Shown here: piece by piece, positions 39,616 to 48,745 of the stretch
How positions within the stretch are numbered: the first letter of the stretch is position 1
How the letters are laid out: each line of letters begins with the position of its first letter
Origin: Glycomyces albidus
Lineage (GTDB): Bacteria; Actinomycetota; Actinomycetes; Mycobacteriales; Micromonosporaceae
Length of the DNA stretch: 64,000 nt
Direction of reading: 5' to 3'
Assembly (NCBI RefSeq): GCF_009451885.1
Contig: NZ_WIAO01000011.1
Span: 1 to 64,000 of the forward strand
Program-made: the position numbers and the translations under genes
Notes under the pieces: generated by a model
Database searches by the model: none
What the model was told of the DNA's origin: nothing
What the model saw: the letters and a program-made list of their open reading frames with translations, nothing else

Positions 39616-40710
39616 ATGCTGTACCAGAATCTCGCCCGCCCGGTCCTGTTCCGGATCGGCCGCGGCGACGCCGAGAAAGCGCACGACCTCACCCTGCGCT
39701 GGCTGACGCGCCTGTCCGAGCAGCGGCAGGTGCGCAACGCGCTCATCAAGCTCAACCGGCTGAGCGCGCCCGTCACCGTCTGCGGCATCCCCTTCCCCAA
39801 CCCCATCGGGCTCGCCGCCGGCCTCGACAAGAACGGCGTCGCCGTCGGCGCCTGGCCCGCCCTCGGCTTCGGCTTCGCCGAGATCGGCACCGTCACCGCC
39901 CAGCCCCAGCCCGGCAACCCCCAGCCGCGGATGTTCCGCGCCCGCCGCTCCCAGGCCATCGTCAACCGCATGGGCTTCAACAACGACGGGGCCCAGGCCC
40001 TCGCCGCCCGCCTCGCGGCCGTCCCCGCCGTCGACTGCCCGCTCGGCATCAGCATCGGCAAGTCCAAGGCCGTGCCGCTCGAAGGCGCCATCGAGGACTA
40101 CCTCCAGTCGATGCGGTTCCTCTACCCCTTCGCCGACTACTTCGCGATCAACGTCTCCTCCCCGAACACGCCCGGCCTGCGCCGGCTCCAGGACGCCGGC
40201 GCGCTCCGCGACCTCCTCGCCGCCCTCCACGCCGAAGGGCTCCGCCTCGCCGCCGGCCGGCCCACCCGCCCCATCCTGGTCAAGATCGCCCCCGACCTCA
40301 CCGAGCCGGCCCTCGCGCAGCTCCTCGAGGTCTGCCTCGACGCCGGCGTCGCCGGCGTGATCGCCACCAACACCACGCTCGGCCGCGACGGGATCCTCCC
40401 GGAAGAGGACGCCGTCGCCGCCGAGCCCGGCGGCATGTCCGGCCGGCCCCTGACCCTGGTCGCCCGCGAGATCGTCCGCTTCGTCCACCGCGAGACCGGC
40501 GGCCGCCTGCCGATCATCGGCTCGGGCGGGATCATGACCGCCGACGACGCCCAGGCCATGTTCGACGCCGGCGCCAGCCTCGTGCAGGTCTACTCCGGCC
40601 TCATCTACAACGGGCCGGGCATGGTCCACGCCAGTGCCCGCCGCTACCGCAGGACCGCCCGCCGCCACCACCGACACTCCGCCACGCCTGATACGAGGAA
40701 CCATGCCTAA
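39616..40710 (+). CDS. pyrD: Dihydroorotate dehydrogenase (quinone), class 2
   Basis: 364-residue membrane-associated FMN enzyme feeding electrons to quinone. The N-terminal helical extension ([14 protein letters not shown]) marks class 2; core motifs are [27 protein letters not shown] (catalytic Ser region) and [14 protein letters not shown]. Three in-frame starts occur (39595, 39610, 39616); 39616 fits homologue length and has AGGA six bases upstream. The last 25 residues are an Arg/His-rich tail not usual in the family. Overlaps pyrF by 8 bp. Confidence 0.93.
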   Translation: MLYQNLARPVLFRIGRGDAEKAHDLTLRWLTRLSEQRQVRNALIKLNRLSAPVTVCGIPFPNPIGLAAGLDKNGVAVGAWPALGFGFAEIGTVTAQPQPGNPQPRMFRARRSQAIVNRMGFNNDGAQALAARLAAVPAVDCPLGISIGKSKAVPLEGAIEDYLQSMRFLYPFADYFAINVSSPNTPGLRRLQDAGALRDLLAALHAEGLRLAAGRPTRPILVKIAPDLTEPALAQLLEVCLDAGVAGVIATNTTLGRDGILPEEDAVAAEPGGMSGRPLTLVAREIVRFVHRETGGRLPIIGSGGIMTADDAQAMFDAGASLVQVYSGLIYNGPGMVHASARRYRRTARRHHRHSATPDTRNHA

Positions 40711-41617
40711 CAAGGAATTCGGGGCCCGCGCCCTCCGCCTCTCCCAAGAGCGCGGCCCGCTGTGCGCCGGCATCGACCCCCACGGGTCGCAGCTCCTGCA
40801 GTGGGGCCTCGACGACGACCTCGCCGGCGCCGAGCGCTTCGCGCTGACCCTCGCGGAGGCGCTGGCGGAGACGTGCGCGTTCATCAAGCCGCAGTCGGCG
40901 TTCTACGAGCGGTTCGGCTCCAAGGGCGTCGCGCTCCTGGAGCGGGTGATCACCGAGTCCCGCCGGGCCGGGGCCCTCGTGATCCTCGACGTCAAGCGCG
41001 GCGACATCGGCTCCACCATGGCCGCGTACGCGCAGGCGTACCTCGATCCGGCCTCGCCGCTGGCGGTCGACGCGATCACCGTGAGCCCGTACCTGGGCAC
41101 CGGTTCGCTCCAGCCGGCGTTCGACCTCGCGGCCGCGCACGGCAAGGGCCTGTTCGTGCTCGCCCGGACCTCGAACCCCGAGGGCAAGTACGTGCAGATG
41201 GCCAAGCGCCGCGACGGGCGCTCGGTGGCCCAGAGCGTCATCGACGAGGTGAACCAGCGCAACGGGGACGCCGAGCCGATGGGCTCGTTCGGGATCGTCA
41301 TGGGCGCGACGATCGGCGCCTGCGCGAGCGAGGGGGACGCCCGCCTGCGTGAGTCGACTTACGGAATCACACACACCACGGTGAGCCAACGTGACTCCGC
41401 TCACGACCTCTCCCAGTTCAACGGCCCGATCCTGGTCCCGGGCATGGGAGCGCAGGGCGGGCGGCCGAGTGATCTTCCGCGCGTCCTCGGACCGGCGACG
41501 AAGTTCGCAATACCATCTTATTCACGACAAATCGCGCAGCCTGGCCCTGCCGTGGCGAGCATTCGCACCGCCGTCGAGGCGTTGCAGGAGGAATGCCGCG
41601 CCGCGATGGGGGAATAA
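40703..41617 (+). CDS. pyrF: Orotidine-5'-phosphate decarboxylase (type 2)
   Basis: Final de novo UMP step. 304 residues of the longer actinobacterial/mycobacterial type. Catalytic Lys/Asp network in [18 protein letters not shown]; the phosphate loop is the VPGMGAQGG motif. ATG at 40703 inside the end of pyrD. Confidence 0.95.
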   Translation: MPNKEFGARALRLSQERGPLCAGIDPHGSQLLQWGLDDDLAGAERFALTLAEALAETCAFIKPQSAFYERFGSKGVALLERVITESRRAGALVILDVKRGDIGSTMAAYAQAYLDPASPLAVDAITVSPYLGTGSLQPAFDLAAAHGKGLFVLARTSNPEGKYVQMAKRRDGRSVAQSVIDEVNQRNGDAEPMGSFGIVMGATIGACASEGDARLRESTYGITHTTVSQRDSAHDLSQFNGPILVPGMGAQGGRPSDLPRVLGPATKFAIPSYSRQIAQPGPAVASIRTAVEALQEECRAAMGE

Positions 41618-41766
41618 AACCGCGGTTTTCGGGACCCGGAATCAACCCCACCCCCGGTCGCAGGCGTGTCGGTAGGTGGGGTTACCGTCTCCGAGCTGGG
41701 TATGCTTTGGCGATACCCGCACGTCAAGGTCCACAGGGACGAAACCATCGACTGCAAGGAGACCCC

Positions 41767-42090
41767 GTGCCGCTCCCTAAACTGACTCCGGAACAGCGCG
41801 CCGCCGCCCTTGAGAAGGCGGCCGCGGCCCGCAAGGCCCGCGCCGAGCTCAAGGAGAAGCTGAAGTCGGGCGAGACCACCCTGGAAGCGGTCCTCAAGTC
41901 CGCTGCCACCGACGACATCTCCGGGAAGATGAAGGTCTCGGCCGTGCTCAAGGCCCTCCCCGGCATCGGCGACAAGCGCGCCACCCAGATCATGGAGAAG
42001 CTCAAGATCGCCGACTCCCGTCGGCTGCGCGGCCTGGGCGAGCACCAGCGCGCCGCGCTTCTGGATGAATTCAAGGGCGACCAGGCCTAA
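41767..42090 (+). CDS. mihF: Actinobacterial integration host factor (mIHF/sIHF)
   Basis: 107-residue nucleoid-associated protein of the actinobacterial IHF type, unrelated to proteobacterial IHF; binds DNA without strong specificity and affects supercoiling and development. A charged N-terminal helix ([27 protein letters not shown]) precedes the helix-two-turn-helix DNA-binding core with [19 protein letters not shown] at 41767 has AAGGAG 5 nt upstream. A -10-like TATGCT lies at about 41701-41706. Often the first gene of a mihF-gmk-rpoZ group, as here. Confidence 0.93.
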   Translation: MPLPKLTPEQRAAALEKAAAARKARAELKEKLKSGETTLEAVLKSAATDDISGKMKVSAVLKALPGIGDKRATQIMEKLKIADSRRLRGLGEHQRAALLDEFKGDQA

Positions 42091-42110
42091 GTTCGGGTAG
42101 TTGTAGTCGC

Positions 42111-42719
42111 GTGAGCATCGATCACCACCACGCCGCCCTGGCCCAGCGACTGACGGTCCTCTCGGGCCCGTCAGGCGTCGGCAAGGGCAGCGTCAAGGCA
42201 CTGATCCAGGAGTACTACCCGTGGGTCTGGCTCTCCGTGAGCTGCACGACCCGCAAGCCGCGTCCTGGTGAGGTCGACGGCGCCGACTACCACTTCGTGT
42301 CGACCGAGCAGTTCGAGTCGATGATCGCCGCGGGGGAGTTCCTTGAATGGGCCTCCTACGCGGGGAACCTCTACGGAACCCCCCGCGGCCCGGTCGAGGA
42401 GCGCCTGCGCGCCGGACTCCCGGCGCTGCTGGAGATCGAACTGCAAGGGGCCCGCCAGGTCCGCCGGGCCATGCCCGACGCGCAGCTGGTGTTCCTGGCC
42501 CCGCCGTCGTGGGAGGAACTCGTCCGCCGCCTCACCGGGCGGGGGACCGAGGACGCCGCCACCATCGCGCGCCGCCTGGAGGCCGCCCGCGAAGAGCTCG
42601 ACGCCGAAGCCGAGTTCGATCACACAGTCACGAACGTGTCGATCGAGCAGGCGGCCTCCGAGCTGGTAGAGTTGCTCAGTTCCCCGGCCCTCGCGGCGAA
42701 GCTCGCGAGCCGCGCATGA
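42111..42719 (+). CDS. gmk: Guanylate kinase
   Basis: 202-residue GMP kinase (GMP to GDP). P-loop [12 protein letters not shown] near residue 18; GMP-binding [20 protein letters not shown]. The P-loop has GK-G-S where GKST/GKSS is common, a variant seen in actinobacteria. GTG start 20 bp after mihF. Confidence 0.95.
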   Translation: MSIDHHHAALAQRLTVLSGPSGVGKGSVKALIQEYYPWVWLSVSCTTRKPRPGEVDGADYHFVSTEQFESMIAAGEFLEWASYAGNLYGTPRGPVEERLRAGLPALLEIELQGARQVRRAMPDAQLVFLAPPSWEELVRRLTGRGTEDAATIARRLEAAREELDAEAEFDHTVTNVSIEQAASELVELLSSPALAAKLASRA

Positions 42720-42774
42720 GCGCGGCCCGGACCGGAGCGCGCTAGCAACACCCAAGTCACACGAAGGACAACAC

Positions 42775-43047
42775 GTGTCAGGGACTGTCGCCGACCCCGT
42801 CGGTATCACCAATCCGCCGATCGACGACCTGCTGAAGAAGAGCCAGTCGAAGTACCAGCTGGTCATCTACTCCGCCAAGCGGGCCCGTCAGATCAACGCC
42901 TACTACTCGCAGCTCGGCGAAGGCCTGCTCGAGTACGTCGGCCCGCTCGTCGAGACGACTCCCGAGGAGAAGCCGCTGTCGATCGCCATGCGCGAGCTCG
43001 ACAAGGGCCTGCTCGAGACGAAGGCGTTCGACGACAACGAGTCGTAG
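42775..43047 (+). CDS. rpoZ: DNA-directed RNA polymerase omega subunit
   Basis: 90 residues. [31 protein letters not shown] carries the typical omega helix and the KRARQIN motif that contacts beta'. GTG start with GAAGGA upstream. Between gmk and coaBC, the usual order. Confidence 0.95.
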   Translation: MSGTVADPVGITNPPIDDLLKKSQSKYQLVIYSAKRARQINAYYSQLGEGLLEYVGPLVETTPEEKPLSIAMRELDKGLLETKAFDDNES

Positions 43048-43064
43048 CGACTGAAGAGGCGCTG

Positions 43065-44255
43065 TTGAACGTCGTCCTGGGCGTCTCGGGCGGTATCGCC
43101 GCCTACAAGGCGTGCATCCTGCTCCGCCTCCTCAAGGAGTCCGGTCACGACGTGACCGTCGTCCCGACCGAGGCGGCGCTCAAGTTCGTCGGTGAAGCCA
43201 CCTGGGAGGCCCTGTCGGGCCGCCCGGTGGCTTCCGGCGTGTTCTCGGACGTCTCCGAGGTCAAGCACGTCCGGCTCGGCCGCCGGGCCGACCTCGTCGT
43301 CGTCGCCCCGGCCACCGCCGACCTGCTCGCGCGGGCCGCGCACGGGCGCGCCGACGACCTGCTCACCTCCACGCTGCTGACCGCCGCCTGCCCGGTGGTC
43401 TTCGCCCCGGCGATGCACACCGAGATGTGGGAGCACCCGGCCACCAGGGCCAACGTCGCGCTCCTGCGCGAGCGCGGCAACCACGTCGTCGAGCCCGACT
43501 CGGGCCGCCTCACCGGCGCCGACACCGGCCCCGGCCGCCTGCCCGAGCCGGAGTCGCTCTTCGCCCTCCTCAAGGGCTTCCTCACGTCGCCGGCGAGGGA
43601 CCTCGCGGGGCGCCGGGTCCTGGTGACCGCGGGCGGGACCCGCGAGCCGATCGACCCGGTCCGCTTCATCGGCAACCACTCGTCGGGCCGGCAGGGCATC
43701 GCGATCGCCGCCGCGGCCGCCGCGCGCGGCGCCGAGGTGACCCTCATCGCCGCGCACATCGACGCGCCGCTCCCGGCGGGGGTCCGCGTCGAGCGCGTCG
43801 GCACCACCGGCGAGCTGTACGACGCCACCGTCAAGGCCGCGGTCGACGCCGACGCGATGGTCCTCGCAGCGGCCCCCGCCGACTTCACGCCGAAGGCGGC
43901 CTCGGACCGCAAGCTCAAGCGCAAGGGCGACCTCGACCTGGCGCTCACGTCGACGCCGGACATCGCCGCGGCCGTGGGCCGCGCCAAGCGCCCCGGGCAG
44001 GTCCTCGTCGTCTTCGCGGCCGAGACCCACGACGGCGCCGAGCACGCGAAGGCCAAGCGCGAGGCGAAGGGCGCCGACCTGGTGGTCCTCAACGACGTCT
44101 CGGGCGGGGCCGTGTTCGGGCGCCTGGAGAACTCCGTCACGGTCTTCGACGCGGCCGGCCCGGTCGCCGAGCTCGCCGAGACGTCGAAAGAACTGGTCGC
44201 GGACGCCGTGTGGGACGCGGTGGCCGCCCGGCTCCCGCTGGGTGGACGGGGCTGA
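43065..44255 (+). CDS. coaBC: Phosphopantothenoylcysteine decarboxylase / phosphopantothenate-cysteine ligase
   Basis: Bifunctional coenzyme A enzyme, 396 residues. The CoaC flavoprotein half opens GVSGGIAAYKA and has the active-site HVRLGRRADLVVVAPATAD and the clamp motif APAMHTEMW; the CoaB half begins VLVTAGGTREPIDPVRFIGNHSSG, with the KLKRKGD cytidylate-site lysine. TTG start at 43065. Confidence 0.95.
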   Translation: MNVVLGVSGGIAAYKACILLRLLKESGHDVTVVPTEAALKFVGEATWEALSGRPVASGVFSDVSEVKHVRLGRRADLVVVAPATADLLARAAHGRADDLLTSTLLTAACPVVFAPAMHTEMWEHPATRANVALLRERGNHVVEPDSGRLTGADTGPGRLPEPESLFALLKGFLTSPARDLAGRRVLVTAGGTREPIDPVRFIGNHSSGRQGIAIAAAAAARGAEVTLIAAHIDAPLPAGVRVERVGTTGELYDATVKAAVDADAMVLAAAPADFTPKAASDRKLKRKGDLDLALTSTPDIAAAVGRAKRPGQVLVVFAAETHDGAEHAKAKREAKGADLVVLNDVSGGAVFGRLENSVTVFDAAGPVAELAETSKELVADAVWDAVAARLPLGGRG

Positions 44256-44387
44256 CACCGCCGCTGCCGAGCGCGGCGACTTGGTGGGAAGATCGTGAGC
44301 GCATAGACTTGTGAGCTGCGAAGTCAGTCGAAGTGCGCCGCTGGGCGGCGTGGCAAGTGTTTTGAGCAAATGGTTATGAGGAGTGCC

Positions 44388-45581
<1,194 letters not shown>

Positions 45582-45599
45582 CGGCCGCACGGCTTCGCT

Positions 45600-45629
45600 C
45601 CGGGCGCCTCCGACGTCGGAGGCGCCCGG
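45600..45629 (+). terminator. Terminator after metK
   Basis: Perfect 30-bp palindrome (arms CCGGGCGCCTCCGAC and complement) followed by TAGTTTTA, one of the few with a U-rich tail. Confidence 0.85.
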
Positions 45630-45641
45630 TAGTTTTATCTG

Positions 45642-47561
45642 ATGGACGAGTCCCCAGCCAGGTATGCCGCGGTCTGCGTGGACCACCCACTGCCGCAGCT
45701 CAACCAGCTGTTCGACTACCGGATCCCGCCCGAGCTGCTCGACCGGGTCGAGCCGGGCTGCCGCGTCTCGGTGCGGTTCAGCAACCGCAAGCTGAAGGGC
45801 ACCGTCCTCGCCGTCCGCGACCATGCCGACTTCGCCGGGACGATCCTCCCGATCCTCGACGTCATCCCGCCCGGGCCGGTGCTCACGGCCGAGGTCGCCG
45901 AGCTCGCGCAGCGGATCGCGGACCGGTACGCCGGCAACCTCGCCGACGTGCTGCGCCTGGCGCTGCCCGAGCGCAAGATCCGCGTCGAGAAGGAGCCGCC
46001 GGGCGAGCGGCTGCCGGTGACCGCCCCGAAACTCGCTCACTGGAATAGATATAACGCCGGCGAGGCATTTCTGCGCGCGCTGCGCGACGGCAAGGCGCCG
46101 AGGATCGTCTGGAACGCCCTCCCCGGCGAGGACTGGGCCGCCCGCCTCGCCGAGGCCGCCGCGGTGGCGGCCGCGGCCGGCCGGGGCGCGCTGCTCGTCG
46201 TCCCGGACCAGTACGACGTGGAGCGCCTCGACCGGGCGCTCACCGCGGTGCTCGGCCCGGACCGGCACGTGACGCTCGCGAACGCCATGGGCCCGACGCC
46301 GCGGTACCGGTCGTTCCTCAAGGCGCTCCGCGGCGAGGTCCGCATCGTCGCCGGGACCCAGGTCGCGATGTTCGCGCCCGTCGCCGACCTCGGCCTGGTC
46401 GCGGTCTGGGACGACGGCGACAAGAACCTCGTCAGCCTCCACGCCCCGCACCCGCACGCCCGGGAAGTGCTGCTGACCCGCGCCGAACTCACCGGAGCCG
46501 CCTGCGTCATCGGCGGCTTCGCGCGGACCGCGCAGGCCCAGCTCCTGGTCGAGACCGGCTGGGCCGTCTCGGCCGCCGGCCGCCGCGACGCGCTGCGCGC
46601 GGCCGCACCGCGCGTGGTCCCGATCGGCGACGACGCCGACCTCAAGATCGACCCGTCCAGCTCGACGGCCCGCCTGCCCTCGGTCGCCTGGGACGCCGCC
46701 CGCAAGGCCCTCGCCGCCGACCGCCCGGTCCTGCTCCAGGTGCCCCGCCGCGGCTACGTTCCGGCGGTCTCGTGCCAGCGCTGCCGCACGCGCGCGCTGT
46801 GCCCCGAGTGCACCGGCCCGCTGCGGCTGACCGGACCCCGCCGGCCGCCGGTCTGCACCTGGTGCGGCAGGGTCGACGAGCCGCACCGGTGCGCCGAGTG
46901 CGGATCGGACCGCATCCGGGCGGTGGTCATCGGCGCCGCGCGCACGGCGGAGGAGATCGCGAGCGCCTTCCCCGGCGTCGAGGTCGTCGAGTCGAACGCG
47001 TCGGAGCGGCTCGACGCGATCCCCGCGGGCGCGAGGGTGGTGGTCTCGACGCCGGGCGTCGAGCCGGCCGCGCCGGGCGGCTACGGCGCGGTGCTGCTGC
47101 TCGACACCTGGGCCCAGCTCACCCGGGCCGAGCTCACCGCTTCCGAAGAGGCGCTTCGGATCTGGATGAACGCGGTGGCGCTGTGCGCGCCGGGCGGGAC
47201 CGCGGTGGTCACGGCCGACGGCGGGCTGCCGGTGGTGCAGGCGCTCATCCGCTGGGACGCGGCCTGGTTCGCTGGCCAGGAGCTGGCCGACCGCGCCGAG
47301 CTCGGCTTCCCGCCGGTCATGAGGTTCGCGGCCCTCACGGGCCTCAACGGCGAGGCCGAGAAGCTGGCCGCCGACCTGCCCTTGGACGTGGAGGTGATCG
47401 GCCCGATCCCGGTCGACGAGCAGCACGAGCGGGTGCTGCTGCGCGTGCGCCGCCGCGACGGCGCGGCCCTCGCGGCGACCCTCGCCAAGGCCACGGCCGA
47501 GCGCGCGGGGGCCAAGGCCGAGCAGGTCCGGGTCCAGATCGACCCGCGCGAGATCGCCTGA
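45642..47561 (+). CDS. priA: Primosomal protein N' (PriA), helicase motifs degenerate
   Basis: 639-residue replication-restart protein. The N-terminal DNA-binding domain (VDHPLPQLNQLFDYRIPP) and the eight-cysteine zinc region (CQRCRTRALCPEC to CAECGSD) are intact. The helicase core is not: the Walker A position reads NALPGEDWAARL instead of a GxGKT loop, and the DEEH box position reads WDDGDKN. This loss is known in actinobacterial PriA, which therefore may only recognise forks and load partners. ATG at 45642, 12 bp after the metK terminator. Convergent with the next gene. Confidence 0.9.
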   Translation: MDESPARYAAVCVDHPLPQLNQLFDYRIPPELLDRVEPGCRVSVRFSNRKLKGTVLAVRDHADFAGTILPILDVIPPGPVLTAEVAELAQRIADRYAGNLADVLRLALPERKIRVEKEPPGERLPVTAPKLAHWNRYNAGEAFLRALRDGKAPRIVWNALPGEDWAARLAEAAAVAAAAGRGALLVVPDQYDVERLDRALTAVLGPDRHVTLANAMGPTPRYRSFLKALRGEVRIVAGTQVAMFAPVADLGLVAVWDDGDKNLVSLHAPHPHAREVLLTRAELTGAACVIGGFARTAQAQLLVETGWAVSAAGRRDALRAAAPRVVPIGDDADLKIDPSSSTARLPSVAWDAARKALAADRPVLLQVPRRGYVPAVSCQRCRTRALCPECTGPLRLTGPRRPPVCTWCGRVDEPHRCAECGSDRIRAVVIGAARTAEEIASAFPGVEVVESNASERLDAIPAGARVVVSTPGVEPAAPGGYGAVLLLDTWAQLTRAELTASEEALRIWMNAVALCAPGGTAVVTADGGLPVVQALIRWDAAWFAGQELADRAELGFPPVMRFAALTGLNGEAEKLAADLPLDVEVIGPIPVDEQHERVLLRVRRRDGAALAATLAKATAERAGAKAEQVRVQIDPREIA

Positions 47562-47585
47562 CCCGCTCTGCGGAGGCCGAACGGC

Positions 47586-48227
47586 CTATTGGAAATCGAC
47601 GTTCTGGAGGATCCACTCGACTTCGTCGCGGAGCTCGTCGTCGTCGGGGGTGACGGTGCCGATGATGTAGACGTTCCCTCGGCCGCCTTCGGAGGGGACG
47701 ATCAGCATGCGGCCGTAGATCGGGTCGCCGAAGCGGTCGGAGACGGTCCACTGGATCTCGTGCGCGTCCCTCCCATCCACTGTGGTCGGTTCGGAGGCGA
47801 GGAATTCGGGGTCGTCCGACGCTCCGGCGTGGATCTGCCCGACGACCTGTCCGGACGTCTGCTCGGCCGCGGATTCGAGGTCGTCCCAGCGGTGGCCGTC
47901 GTAGAACACCCAGACCCGGGCGCCTTGGGCCCCGCCGAAGGCGGCGCCGGCGGAGAAGAACGCGCCGGGCCCTCCGGGTTCGAGCGGGTACCAGTCGTCG
48001 GGCAGCGGGTAGCCGACGCCGGTGATCGGGTCGCTCACGACCGCGCGCTCGGTGCAGCAGGGCGGCCGGCGGTCGTCGGGTTTCGCGAACACCCATACGG
48101 CAGCGGCGAGGAGCACGACTGGGATCGCGACGCCGAGGGCGATCCGGACGACGCGCCGGAGGCGGGGATGCGGGTCGGGCTCGGGCAGCGGGGCGAGGCG
48201 GGGCCGCGCAGGGGTCGGGTCGGACAC
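47586..48227 (-). CDS. Membrane-anchored protein of unknown function
   Basis: 213 residues: a Pro-rich cytoplasmic N-terminus, one membrane span (VVRIALGVAIPVVLLAAAVWVFA, about residues 26-47), then an extracellular domain of about 160 residues with an initial CC pair and the pattern GVGYPLPDDWYPLEPGG. The outer domain resembles the many actinobacterial lipoprotein-like 'PsbP/DUF'-type folds, but I do not recognise it. Convergent with priA, whose stop is 24 bp away. Confidence 0.7.
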   Translation of the reverse strand: MSDPTPARPRLAPLPEPDPHPRLRRVVRIALGVAIPVVLLAAAVWVFAKPDDRRPPCCTERAVVSDPITGVGYPLPDDWYPLEPGGPGAFFSAGAAFGGAQGARVWVFYDGHRWDDLESAAEQTSGQVVGQIHAGASDDPEFLASEPTTVDGRDAHEIQWTVSDRFGDPIYGRMLIVPSEGGRGNVYIIGTVTPDDDELRDEVEWILQNVDFQ

Positions 48228-48371
48228 GAGGGGGGTGCCTTTCAGGCTGCGGGGGCGTGTTCGGGTTGGAGTCTAAGCGCGCTCGCCCGCGGTCTCCGGG
48301 GCGGTCCTGTGCCTGAGGGGGACCCGGCCGGGGCTTCGATCCGCCGCTGCTTCCCGCGCGGCCCGGCGCGG

Positions 48372-48713
48372 TCAGTCCCCGGCGGGGCGCCGGTCCCGCT
48401 TGGCGCGCAGGGCCGTCCAGAGTGCACGGAGGCGTTCGCGGAAGAAGTAGGCGGCGGCCATGGCGATGAGGACGAAGGGGATCGCGATCGGCAGGACCGT
48501 GGTGAAGCCGAGGACGACGATGAGGGCTTCGACGCCGATGAAGGAGATGACGCCCATGTAGCCGAGGACCGTGACCGTCTGGGCGCGGACGACGAGCGCG
48601 AGGACGGCGTTGCGGAGCCGGTTCACGGGGCCGCGCCGATCGGGGAGCGGACCGTCGGGGGCGGGCGCGTCGGTGCCCGTGCGGGCGGCCGGATCCGGTT
48701 CGGGTGTCGACAT
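48372..48713 (-). CDS. Small membrane protein, unknown function
   Basis: 113 residues. A Pro/Asp-rich N-terminus (MSTPEPDPAARTGTD) precedes two hydrophobic helices (VLGYMGVISFIGVEALIVVLG and VLPIAIPFVLIAMAAAYFF) and a basic tail. ATG at 48713. It starts 33 bp past the NB-ARC gene stop on the same strand and may be cotranscribed. No family recognised. Confidence 0.65.
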   Translation of the reverse strand: MSTPEPDPAARTGTDAPAPDGPLPDRRGPVNRLRNAVLALVVRAQTVTVLGYMGVISFIGVEALIVVLGFTTVLPIAIPFVLIAMAAAYFFRERLRALWTALRAKRDRRPAGD

Positions 48714-48745
48714 CACGGTCAAGGGTAGACGGTCTGGCGCGGCGC

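Noticed and set aside
44256-44387. SAM riboswitch before metK
   Set aside because: None of the conserved SAM-I, SAM-II or SAM-IV blocks could be aligned; only a possible -10 element is seen.
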